From Psococerastis gibbosa (lineage: Eukaryota; Arthropoda; Insecta; Psocodea; Psocidae): DNA of 64,000 nt. Below, piece after piece: positions 49,952-60,334 of this stretch (its first letter is position 1; each line of letters begins with the position of its first letter). Position numbers and translations under genes: made by a program. The DNA is taken from the NCBI GenBank assembly GCA_963971405.1, contig OZ020489.1, forward strand, positions 44,904,510 through 44,968,509, in the 5' to 3' direction. Under the pieces are notes generated by a model, which ran no database searches, was not told the DNA's origin, and saw nothing but the letters and a program-made list of their open reading frames with translations.

Positions 49952-51079
49952 TATATATGGTCTCAACTCTCAGGGAGACTGATGCGCACATTAGACATAA
50001 CAATAGTTTCACTTTCAATATATTTTTTGTTTGTCTGTTATTTTTCAATTTTTGTTGTCTTCTATTTCTATTAGTTAAACATTGCAGTTGAGGCTAGATC
50101 TATTGCTTATCATTCAATATATAACTTCATACTGTAGGGATGTGGGTAAACATAACTTTTGGAAGATCCCATAGTTTTACTTTCAAATTCGAAATGACAT
50201 GATGAATGAAAAAATGCACTTGCTGCATATTTTGGAAATATTAGTGGAAAATAGTGGGGTTTTACGTTTAACTGCAGTAAAGTATAGATTTCACTATGGA
50301 ATGCTTACCTACCTATTCATATTGCCCAGGGGACTCCCGGGGCGAAAAGTTTAGATCAAAAATAGGAGGGTTTACGATTTTAATAGCAGAAACGTTTATA
50401 ATTTACAGGGGAAGGCATGCGTGATTTATTGAATTCTCAAATTTTTAATAATTTGCTACATCCTTAATAACTACATACCTACTTAATAATAGCCTACCTC
50501 ACAATACACAGTATGTATATTATATTGCGTTTTATACACTTTCAGTACACGCGAACTGTATTTCTAAAAACTAAATAGGCCTACATCTCTCCTTTGGAAA
50601 TTGGGTACCGTACTCCAAGATCTGCTGTAAAATTGTTTACAGCTAATAGATCTACTAAGCCTACTAACTACAAAGGATGCGTTTCATTTACGCATGTTGC
50701 AATACAGAGCTATGTCTTTATGTATGCAGCATAGGTTCAGTATGCTGCAAATGAGCCATTATGAGTTGCCAATTGGAACTACAGTGTATAGCTACTTTAA
50801 TACAGTTGTACAAGATGTACTGTAGCTAACAATATACCAATTAAAATGAAACGTACAGAGGCTAGAATCCTACACACAGTAATTTTTCCCGCTAAGCTAA
50901 TTGTCATACACCCCACGAATTTATGTAGTTCTCTACACCTCTAACGACTATTTTGATAAAATCCTAGTTGATGTTACTTTCTTCATTCGATTGTTATCGT
51001 ACTGCTGTTCATAGTACAGTCAAAGTTGTGTCGAATTGGCCTAATATTACACGCTTGCATATTTTTAAAGTTGCAGTGA
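49952..51079. other. Unassigned intergenic stretch
   Basis: No coding or repeat signal apart from the 21-base match at 49936-49956 to 59833-59853. Confidence 0.35.
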
Positions 51080-51505
51080 TACTATCTCAACACTGTTTCA
51101 GAGATTTACAATTTTAAATTCAAAATTGATTTACTCGAACCACTAAATGTAAAGGCCCCAATACGTCTTTTAACGTTATTATATGCAATCACAGCTTTAA
51201 ACTAAATTGAGTTAGTCAAACAATACTTTTAAAGCCTGACATGAATCTTTTAAAATAAAACATAATAGTATCGTATACTTCGGGTCCTGTCGGCTATCTT
51301 CGAGTGTGTCAACTCATTGTCTCAACACTGTTTCAGAGATTTTAAATTCAAAGTTGATTTACTCAAACCACTAAATGTAAAGGCCCCAATACGTCTTTTA
51401 ACGTTATTATATGCAATCACAGCTTTAAACTAAATTGAGTTAGTCAAACAATACTTTTAAAGCCTGACATAAATCTTTTAAAAATAAAACATAATAGAAT
51501 CTTCG
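51080..51505. repeat. ~228-bp tandem duplication
   Basis: Two copies with offset 228 share CTCAACACTGTTTCAGAGAT, CACTAAATGTAAAGGCCCCA, TTTAAACTAAATTGAGTTAG and ATCTTTTAAAATAAAACATA-like runs with few differences. Confidence 0.85.
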
Positions 51506-51576
51506 AGTGTGTCGTGTGTCACTATCTCAAGATTCAAGTAAGGCAGTGCGTCACTGCGTCAGTGGCTCAGTGCAGC

Positions 51577-51711
51577 CAGCGCTGGGCCAGGACCGAGTAC
51601 CGACTTGGCACTGTTTCAGTTTCATGAGATCTGAAAAGGTGTTTCAACACTCTCTGACACAGTTAGATGTTTGACACACTGTATTGAAACGTTTCAAACT
51701 CGCCCATCACT
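51577..51711. mobile_element. Possible hAT-like MITE
   Basis: Left end CAGCGCTGGGCCAGG, right end GCCCATCACTA (inverse TAGTGATGGGC), resembling hAT ends CAGNGNTGGGC. No clear 8-bp target duplication. It abuts the truncated end of the neighbouring transposase. Confidence 0.45.
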
Positions 51712-52713
51712 ATGCACCCTCTTGGATGCAATTTTTCGGTCGCGTTTCACTGTCAGCCCACTCAATTGGTTTTTTCCTGTCATAAAAGTTGGTATGTTTA
51801 CGGTAACGCCATAAGGGGCAAAGACGTCTTGTACATCAAAGCCCTTATCAGCCATCACGGAGTCACCCGGCTCGCATTTCGACATTAAGTCGCTCCTTTC
51901 TATAATTTGGCGATCACTGGCGCTTCCGCCATATGTGTTGGAAATATATGTTATCATGCCAGAAGGGCTACAACCTAAAATAGTTTTCAAAGTGTTCCTA
52001 TTCTTATAAGTTGAAAATGAAGCACTTTGCTTATTGCAATTGGAGGCCCTTTGAATTGGAATTTCCATTCCATCTAAAATCACTCGCGTATCAGGAAACT
52101 TTCTTTTAAAGTCTTTGGGGATATGGTACTTTATTAGACTCTTACTTGGCCACAAGTTTACCTGTGACCAAACCCTATACATAAAATTTATCCAAACCCT
52201 CAGTAACTTACTAACCAAGGACTCAGATATATTAAAATAAAATGCTAGTATAGTATTGGTCTGGTACAACCGAAATTTTATCAGCACCATGAGGAATTGG
52301 TCGTGTATACTTAACTTACAATTCTTAAAGAAGTCTACTTCAGGGCAGAAGTCTATTTCCAACGAATTGTACACTAAAAAAATTTTTTCAGCTGTTTCCA
52401 AACCGGTGAAGACATGCAGATATTTCTGATTGTGCAACAGGTGGTCAATAGTTATTCGAAAATGCGCAATAGGCCCTTTGTGCATGGTTTGACAACCACT
52501 GTCACGAGTACCCCCAAAATCAATATTCTGGGAAGCATCGACAGCTGGAGGTGATAGGGCAATCTCCACTTCCATACGTTCCACACTTTTTATGGCCTCA
52601 TCTCTTTCTTCGTCCCTTTTCCTTAGTATTTCTTCTTCTGCTACTTTTCGTTTTGATGCAAGATATTGCCGGTTCTTAGTAGCTTGCGTTTTGTGCTCTT
52701 TGTCGACATTTAA
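51694..52713 (-). pseudogene. THAP/DDE transposase exon 2 (ISL2EU-like), C-terminus lost
   Basis: Exon 2 of a two-exon transposase: TTTTAG acceptor at 52714. Starts with a charged coiled-coil (LASKRKVAEEEILRKRDEER), then a DDE_Tnp_4 domain with an HTH (HDQFLMVLIKFRLYQTNTIL, ISESLVSKLLRVWINF), first Asp in VILDGMEIPIQ, second Asp in VMADKGFDVQD. The third acidic residue, expected in the VHVERxIGR segment, is missing: the frame reads RVHSDGRV and stops at 51694, where hAT-like sequence begins. So it is inactive. Confidence 0.83.
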
Positions 52714-52898
52714 CTAAAACAAAACACCAATAAAAAAATCCTTTCAAATAGAAATAAATTGTCATCTGTACTCGATTATAGGTTTCTGATGTTCTTGACC
52801 CGTGTCACTTTGTGGAGAAATCCATCGAGATTACGCGTAGTCAAGATATTACTACATAATAATATTTTTATAATGCGGGTTACTTACCTTATACTATG

Positions 52899-52926
52899 TA
52901 ATAATAATAATAATAATAATAATAAT
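52899..52926. repeat. (TAA)n microsatellite
   Basis: About nine ATA/TAA units inside the transposase intron. Confidence 0.9.
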
Positions 52927-53378
52927 GCGTGTATTTCTCAACATTATTGACACAACATAATAATGTAGACCCCCTTAACATATAATGGTGTGCGGGGTAC
53001 CTAGGTGTCACCATGATGCGGATTAGAAAGAATCAAATATCAAAAAATAAAAAATACAGGTTACACTTTAAAAATTAATTGCTAGTCTTGTCAGAAGTGT
53101 GAATGCCAACTGCCAAGCACAAACCTAACAATGTGTAGGGGCTAATATAAGTTGAGCTGCATTACAGCTACAATACACTATGCTATGTATCGTCTTGTAG
53201 GTGCAAGCTTTCACCATGAGTCTTCAGCTAATATTAATTCTAAAATTAGGATTAGACTTATTGGAAGGATTATAATTAAAGCCTGATAGTAAAATTTTAT
53301 ACAGCAGGAGACTGACCAAATCAAATTGCTAATGCAGTGCATTAAATGTAAACATTCGTGCTAAAAGTATGGTATTAC

Positions 53379-53621
53379 CTTAAATACAGATGGCACAGAC
53401 CCAGGCTTCAACCTGTGTATTAACAGAGGAATTCCGTATGCGTTCTCTTTAATAAAATCGCTTGGCATAAAATGGTCTTTGCATACCATGGAATACATGG
53501 ACGGCGTAAAGTTTTTCCTGCGTATTGCCGTTATCCACTTCTTCTTTATCTTTTCGTTTTTTGGAAATCGAAATCCACCCCTATTGCTACAATTATATGC
53601 AACGCAATAAGCTCCAGGCAT
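53379..53621 (-). CDS. THAP-domain exon 1 of ISL2EU-like transposase
   Basis: 81 codons from ATG at 53621 to AAG|GTAATA donor (phase 0). MPGAYCVAYNCSNRGGFRFP, KKKWITAIRR, MVCKDHFMPSDF and a final LKPGSVPSVF give the C2CH zinc site and AVPTIF-like box of a THAP DNA-binding domain. Intron 52714-53378 joins in frame to the DDE exon, giving a predicted 420-residue protein. Confidence 0.87.
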
Positions 53622-53831
53622 AGTAAAAGTATTATAAAAAATATTAAAAGAATTAAACAGATCCTAAGAGCTTAGTTTTACATACAAACGGCGGCCATTT
53701 TGAATAATATGGATATCGGTTTGTCGTCAGCGAACCTAGTGACCAAAACTGTCCCTAAAGAACCTCATAAGTTCCTTTGTCGGTATGAACTAGAAGGCTG
53801 CGCACTGTTTGTCTATGCCATTTAGGGGGGT

Positions 53832-53992
53832 ATTCCATATACGTACAACGTCAACGAAAAATTGAAAAATGACGTTTTAGCAGACATTAAAGACATACTA
53901 AAAATTCTGCTACCACGTCAATTTACGTCATTTTGACGTCATTTTTCAATTTTTCGTTGACGTTGTACGTATGTGGAATGGGCACCTAATAC
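53832..53992. mobile_element. ~160-bp palindromic MITE
   Basis: Left arm GTATTCCATATACGTACAAC then GTCAACGAAAAATTGAAAAA; the right arm is its reverse complement (53940-53985, TTTTTCAATTTTTCGTTGAC, GTTGTACGTATGTGGAAT). Loop ~60 bp. Confidence 0.78.
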
Positions 53993-53999
53993 AAAAATA

Positions 54000-56900
54000 A
54001 CAAATAAATATTTAAACTGATTTTATTGAAATAACTCTTTTTTTTTTCTCAACGTAAGTTTAATAACTAATTTATAAATCTAATTCTTATAAAATGGCAC
54101 CAAATAAAGTAATTTTTGCATTCAAAGTGATTAGATTTTAAATCCCAGCAATTTCGCGGCAACGGGTATGCCCAGCGGTGCCTTAGAAAAAGGAAAACAC
54201 TGATTTCCGGAAGAGGGAAATATGGTGGCGATTCCTGAAATTGGGCCCGTATAATTTTTGATTTTTATTCTTGGTAATAAAGAAAACCAACCTAATTCTA
54301 CAATGTTAATTTATTAATTACTTTTATTTTCATCTGATACAGGGTAAGCATTAAATCCATTGTTTTAACCTACTTTTTCTCTGAGAAATTAGTGAATTTC
54401 TGGGACCATGCCTTGCTCTAAGTGCGATGCCATGTGGCCCAATTGAAATAAATTTAATTACTTTCAACGTTGAACGTTTAGTGGAATTTTTACTGATAAA
54501 TGTTTTTCCAACTGTGTTCAGTTGATTCCTGAAATTTGGCAGATTTCGTTTAATTAATTCTCCACTAAAACCCAATTTTGTTGCAAACCGCTCACATGGT
54601 CGCTATGCGTTATGGGTTAACCTTAGTAGTGGGATACGAAATTAAAGAGATTTAAAACCTGACTAAATTAATTATTTAACTACACAACGTAAATTAAATA
54701 AAATACATTAATTCTCCCAACAATCTTTAATTAAAATATAGAATGGCTCAGACAGTGTGTTATAGCTAACTCTGGTTTATTCTAGCATGGGCCCAGAAAT
54801 TGTGGAGTTCTAATGGATTTCGGGTCTGCGAAAACGTAGGTTGAGATGCCTTGACCTGGTTCCTACGGAAAAACTTAATTTTTTGAACATGGACTAGTTC
54901 TAACCAGCAATAAAAAAAAACTAGTTCTGTCTGGTAAGCTTACTTTGCTATACTAGTATTAACTGTATGCGACAGGCTTAGATGTTTGAATAGACAATAT
55001 TGAATTAATTTTGAAAGCTCTTAGTAAATTCAGCCAGTACTTTATCTAACCTTGTGAAATATATTTTCGTTTTCGGAATAAAAAGTTGATAAGCTAACTG
55101 GGGTCGCACGATTTGCCCTCATGGAGCAATCGTCAGAGGCGTAGGCAGTCAAATGCCTTCCCCCCCTTTCTCAATTTACGTTGAGCTCTTTTCTCGATAT
55201 TTTTCTCAACCACATGAGACTACTTTTAAACATTTAGTGTGCTCCGTTTAAGATTCGATTCCCTTTTTATTCAACTTTAAGCAAGTTTCTGAACTTACAA
55301 GTTAGTTCAAACTATTTTGAGGTTTTGGCCGGAAAGTGTTTTATTCAAGTCTAATGCATACAAGTTAATGCTATAGGTCTACTATTTATCATTTTTAACT
55401 AGAGAGAGATGTTACCATTTGTACGTCACTACTTGACCAGCGAATTAAGATAGCTCAATGGATCTTAATAGCAGATTAGCCAACTTAGTCTACCTTTTTG
55501 GAGTCAACCAATCGAACTAGGTTTCTAAATTTTATTCTGTGGCTACTAGTTAGAAGCAGTTGCTTAGTAAATTTAATGGAAAGTATCTGCATTCTTCAAT
55601 CACGTTTCCAATTCGTCTCCAGTCGCTCGTATGTGGAAGCTGCTATGCTGCTAAGATTAGGGTTCGAAAATTCTGTGAACTAAAATTTTGTTTCCAGGTC
55701 CAAGTTCTTCGTTCTCCTACTTCTTCGTTCTCCAAGTTCTTCGTTCTCCTTCTTTTGATTTTCTCTCATCTTTCATTTTTTTTCCTCCTTCATCACCTCG
55801 GATCTCTCCAAGAAAATTATGCCTAACTTCAAAGGTGATGCTTCAAGTGTTTGCTTCTCTATCTCGGATGCTGGTTTTTCTCCTGCGGTTTGAAACCATT
55901 GATGATATGATGCTGGTTTAACCTCTCACGGCCGTGCGGGCCTAAAACGCTGGTGGCAAGGATGCAGGGATCTTAGATGCTGATGATGGAAGATACTAGT
56001 CTACTAATTCCCTTCTGCAACTCTTCTACCATTGGGTTTATTGTTAAGGTACCCCAGTATGAATGCGTGAGTGAAATGTTGCCCTTATAGGAGTATTTTT
56101 TTGAAATTCGGACTCTAAACTTGAAATTTAATTTTGAATACTACATTAGTTTTAATTAAATAGTCTGAATTAGTAAATTTATATTTTTGATATCAGCTTA
56201 CCTTTTGCTTCTTTTTTTGCTTTCTTTTCTTGAAACCTAGGAGTTGAGTGAGTCCTCCTTTTTAAGTTAATATTATTTTGAGCATAGCTGCTTAAGTTCA
56301 GCCAGGGATAGAGAAATTCTCCCTGTTCGGGTAATTGTTCTTCTTTCCAACATTCTATTAATTTTGAGATGAACAAATTATTATAAGTCATGTATTTTCC
56401 TCTGATAATACTTAATTCTAGTGAAATGTACTAACCAACTAATTGTAATTTTCCTTACAGTATTGTGATATCATGTATTGCTTATTTCTTATTGACCATA
56501 AGGTTATTATATTGGGTTAAATTAGATTTTCTGTTGTTCTTGGCTTGGCACGTTCCCTGAATGTCTTGGAAGGTTTTGGTTGAGATTTTTATTCGGAGAT
56601 CTATTCAAAAAGCTAGCAGTCTAATAGAATTAAAACAGTTTAAAAAGGATCTACACCCAACATCTCTTCTTGACTCGAGCTAGGTCGCGGTGTTTATTGT
56701 TTTGTGGATTTCTGAAAATAATGGTAAATAATTTTCTTCTTTTTTTTGGTTCGGTTTTGTGTAATATTAAAAGTTACGTTTTCCGGAATTCACATTACAA
56801 GATCACATTTCACATTTTTTTGTTAACTAGGCATATATGGTTGTGCTAACATCTTACGGGCATATCTCATAGCACTGACAAGAGATCTAACAAAGTGAGT

Positions 56901-57170
56901 GCGTAGGTTTTAAAAAATTGTAATTTACCAAATGTACCTTTTACTATTTTTCCTTCTCACTTGAACACTTCACAAACAAGGAATGAATGATGAATTAAAC
57001 AAATTTTAGTTGTTTTGCTACACAAATGAGTTGCACATGCTAACGATTTTCCATTTTGAAAATTAAAACCATGTAATATATGTAAGGTGTTGGATGGTAT
57101 ACAACTGAAAATGTTTAAAAAAACAGGCACATGACTATAATTTAATAATATAATATTAACGACTAACCTC
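54000..57170. other. Long unassigned stretch
   Basis: 3.2 kb AT-rich with no recognisable gene. A short TTCTTCGTTCTCC tandem repeat (three units, 55702-55756) is the only structure seen. Confidence 0.4.
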
Positions 57171-57171
57171 T

Positions 57172-57345
57172 AGTGTTGAGTAGAAAAAGGGCTTTATAAC
57201 ACAATGTGTCCATGCTTGCTTGTGATTGGTCGGCATCTCTAGAGCTCTAGATCGCACAGGGATCTAGAGCTCTACAGATGCCGACCAATCACAAGCAAGC
57301 ATTGTGTGTTAAGTCCTTTTTCTACTCAACACTACAGGTGGGTCG
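57172..57345. repeat. Inverted repeat, ~85-bp arms
   Basis: Arms 57172-57253 and 57261-57345: AGTGTTGAGTAGAAAAAGG against CCTTTTTCTACTCAACACT, and CTTGCTTGTGATTGGTCGGC against GCCGACCAATCACAAGCAAG. Confidence 0.8.
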
Positions 57346-57484
57346 TTCTTACTGGAGCCGTTCCTATGAACGTTCCTTGAGGCTTGAGCTAGGAGCTAGT
57401 TGCAACGGATACAAAAATATTAGGTTCTTGAGGAACGCAATGCAAAATGGAACCCTTCTTCGACGTGTAAACTGTAAACACATC

Positions 57485-57735
57485 AGCACAGGGATCTAGA
57501 GCTCTACAGATGCCGACCAATCACAAGCAAGCATGGACACATTGTGTTATAAAGCCCTTTTTCTACTCAACACTAGTGGTGGGTCGTTCTTACTGGAGCC
57601 GTTCCTATGAACGTTCCTTAAGGCTTGAGCTAGGAGCTAGTTGCAAAGGATACAAAAATATTAGGTTCTTGAGGAACGCAATGCAAAATGGAACCCTTTT
57701 TCCACGTGTAAACTGTAAACACATCGTCACATCAG
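57485..57735. repeat. Direct copy of the 57255-57485 unit
   Basis: About 235-bp direct repeat: CAGGGATCTAGAGCTCTACA, GTGGGTCGTTCTTACTGGAG and ACGTGTAAACTGTAAACACA recur in order. GTGGGTCGTTC-type starts resemble hAT-like MITE ends. Confidence 0.75.
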
Positions 57736-57853
57736 CTGTAAGATATAGCAAAAAACAATGTATGTAGCCTCCATTGACCATTTGCTTCCGTCTTCCCGGC
57801 TTGGCATTGGAAACTGTTTTACACCACGTATTTGTGTATTTAAAACGTTCAAA

Positions 57854-58105
57854 ATGAGTTTTCTGTGCTGGTTTTGTGGAGTAGTATTTCAATTGAACAA
57901 CTCATTAATGCGGCACTTACGTACTTTCCATAAAACGGATAACTGTGACACACTGACACATTCAATTTGAAGAAATTCTTTCTACGGCCCTATCTGCCCT
58001 GATTGTAAAGAGGTGTTTGTAACATACGAAAAGTTACGCGAGCATATTGAGGCCGCTCACTCCATTGGCATATCATTCAGTGTGGAAACGTTCAAGACAA
58101 CGGAA
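57854..58105 (+). CDS. C2H2 zinc-finger ORF with an in-frame stop
   Basis: ATG at 57854 (AAAATGAG). First finger CWFCGVVFQLNNSLMRHL..H; then TGA at 57968 in the same frame; then a second finger CPDCKEVFVTYEKLREHIEAAH (57995-58060) and FSVETFKTTES, ending at a good donor (GAAA|GTAAGT, ~58106). Resembles the N-terminal zinc fingers of animal MULE/ZSWIM-type proteins, but that is a guess. May be a pseudogene or a first exon. Confidence 0.45.
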
Positions 58106-58231
58106 AGTAAGTTCAATGTAGTTGTTCTTTAAATGCTAAGTTACATACTGTGGATCTAGGGCCTATAATAGGTAAAAATATAAGCTACACCAAGCTTGTG
58201 TTGGCCTAACTGATTATCATTCTCGCTCAAG

Positions 58232-58640
58232 TCAGGGCTTTGCAATCAAAGGCATAATTTCTGATATGGCTTTCTCTGCGAGGGCCCGCAGTCTCCGGAG
58301 AAAAGAGCTGGGAGTTTTGTCCCCTAAGTCTTCCGACATTAGTAGCTGAATGCGACTGCTTGCTGGAAGACTCATTCGTTGGATTAATTGCGTTTTTAGC
58401 TCAGTGTATGGGTTTACTGGTACTGGGGCAGCTAACAAATCTGAGATCTCGCTGAGGGTACTTTGGTCGAAAGGAAAGGACGTGGTAATATTTCGTCGTT
58501 TCCATTGTGACCCCAGCAAGTGCGAACTGAGCCTCCGCTTGAGTGAACCACAGTGCCGGTGACAGGTTGGCCGACTGTGTCCAGAAGGGTGGAAGCTTGA
58601 CCGAGACTGCCATCGTACTAGCAGGGCCTGTCATCTTGGT
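58232..58640 (-). pseudogene. Gag of truncated Ty3/Gypsy-like element (DUF7041-like)
   Basis: Minus strand: VKLPPFWTQSANLSPALWFT and EAQFALAGVTMETTKYY, then, after a frameshift near 58475, LSEISDLLAAPVPVNPYTEL, LIQRMSLPASSRIQLLMSE, LGDKTPSSFLRRLRAL. This is the gag N-terminal domain common in arthropod LTR elements (family knowledge). Ends at a stop at 58232 with no zinc knuckle or pol after it. Confidence 0.78.
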
Positions 58641-58765
58641 TGTAGCCGTGGGTGTCGGTGTTGTGGCTGTAGCAGTTGTAGCTGTAGCGGTTGTAGCTGT
58701 AGCGGTTGTAGCTATAGCGGTCGTAGCTGTAGCGGTTGTAGCTGCAATGGTTGTGGCTGTGCTGC
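58640..58765. repeat. 15-bp minisatellite in gag leader
   Basis: About seven units of GTTGTAGCTGTAGCG. On the minus strand it encodes repeated RYSYN just upstream of the gag start, and is in frame across units because the period is 15. Confidence 0.85.
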
Positions 58766-58814
58766 TGCGGTGAATGTAGCTGCTCCGGGGTGGTTTCCAC
58801 CGCCTATGGCCGGA

Positions 58815-58945
58815 TGAGACGTTCTGGAGGCTGGAACTGGAACTGGAACGGGCTGGAACTGGCTGGAAGCTGGAACTGGGACTGGCTGGAAGCTGGAACT
58901 GGGACTGGCTGGAAGCTGGAACTGGAACTGGAGCTGGAATCTGGA
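58815..58945. repeat. GGAACTG-rich minisatellite
   Basis: Repeated GCTGGAACTGGGACTGGCTG-type units with a period of about 23, between the 15-bp minisatellite and the LTR. Confidence 0.8.
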
Positions 58946-58967
58946 AGGCTGCTTGTTCCGTTGTCGA

Positions 58968-58977
58968 GGGTCACCAA
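58968..58977 (-). other. Primer-binding-site region of LTR element
   Basis: Directly after the LTR end on the minus strand: TTGGTGACCC, the typical LTR/gag leader junction of this class. Confidence 0.55.
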
Positions 58978-59364
58978 TGTGGCTTGTCGAAGGACGATAC
59001 AATTGAATAGGCAGTGTAGACTTGAATTGGTTTGTATTGCAGTGCTTCGACTCAAGTTAGAGTAATTTAACACACAGTGGTTACAATATGAGCTGTGAGA
59101 CGAGAACGATACATGCTTACAATTAATATTGAATTTGATCCAGCCTGCTTCCATATAGAAAAACCAACTCTGTGTCCACAGCTAAAGGAGCTGATGAGAC
59201 ACAGAGGGTAGATTAAAGATATTATTGAATAAGAGAAATAAATACGTAAAAGGAAGATTGAGGAATATTGAATTATCTGAATGTGAACAGCGCCATCTAC
59301 CGGGAAAAAGGTGAAGCTGGAAGCAGACTGGTTATTACACATGTGGGACTAAGTGGTCCCCACA
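58978..59364 (-). mobile_element. 5' LTR of truncated Gypsy-like element
   Basis: 387 bp bounded by TGTGGGGACC and CAAGCCACA on the minus strand (TGTGG...CCACA ends), followed by TTGGTGACCC and gag in the right order. The matching 3' LTR is not found, so the element is truncated. Confidence 0.7.
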
Positions 59365-59839
59365 GCCAGTATGGGTGGAATTTTCGATCCTCAATGCTGA
59401 TGACTGTTCTTTTGCCTCCTACTGTTCAACTTCTACATTAAAAAAAAAAAAAAACATTACAATTAGGAAAGGAAATTTGCTTTCCGGGTCAGGTTGGCTA
59501 GATAATTTGTTTTAAATACTTCATAACGTAGTCAGTGATTTGGGTCAACTTGGACATCAGCTAGGAAGGCTACTAAACGCCGTAGGCTAAACTGAATTTT
59601 GGATGTTCAGACTCGCCGGACTGAAATATTTAAACCTAAAATGCTAAAAAAAAGGCTGTGAAGTCAAACCATTATTTTATTGAGTGTATTGCTTAATTAA
59701 TATGGAATTTTAACACAATAGACATTTTTTAAATTAATTCCTTCTTTTCAGATTTTACTACCGCGGGCGCCTTGGCGTTATTGAGTCGGAAAACCCACAT
59801 AGCCTATGTCTGAGTCTGGTCTGGAACAGTTAAACCACA

Positions 59840-60324
59840 GAACAACATAATATATCAATAAACTATGAAACAGGGAGATGGTTTGATGCATAAAAAAACA
59901 CACATTTTACAGAATTGCAGTTGATTTTACAATTTTGTTCTTGATTATATATTGCAACTTATTGAAATATTGATTGGTTTTTAAAACTCATTAAAACTTA
60001 GACCTACGGGCTACGCATGTAGGCCTACCATATCCCCCTTAGTAAAATTTCTTTACCGGTACCTTCCTTATACCCTATCTTGAAGCTTCAATTAAGTTAG
60101 GTACTTATATTGCGATTGCAATGAACCCTCTATAAAAGGCTATACAAGTAAGCCCTATTTGACTACTTCTACGTTCCACAGTTTGGTGTTCTGTATATAA
60201 AATGGATATAATAGTATATAAAACAGAAAATGTATTTAGGCTATAGCTCTTCATATTTATTTAGGAAGTAGAAACGTACACACACTGAATAACAAAATGG
60301 CGGCTCTAAACCACAGACACCACA
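59840..60324 (-). mobile_element. Likely 3' LTR of intact Gypsy-like element (left edge unresolved)
   Basis: A polypurine tract (AGGGGGGAGAAT, minus strand, 60336-60325) directly precedes TGTGGTGTCTGTGG, the expected LTR start; right edge 60324. An AATAAA lies within (~60258). The LTR 3' end cannot be fixed without the 5' LTR, which is outside the window. Confidence 0.5.
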
Positions 60325-60334
60325 ATTCTCCCCC

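Noticed and set aside
58640..58945. Tandem arrays near 58.7-58.9 kb as a CRISPR array
   Set aside because: Units are contiguous with no spacers, and the genome is animal.
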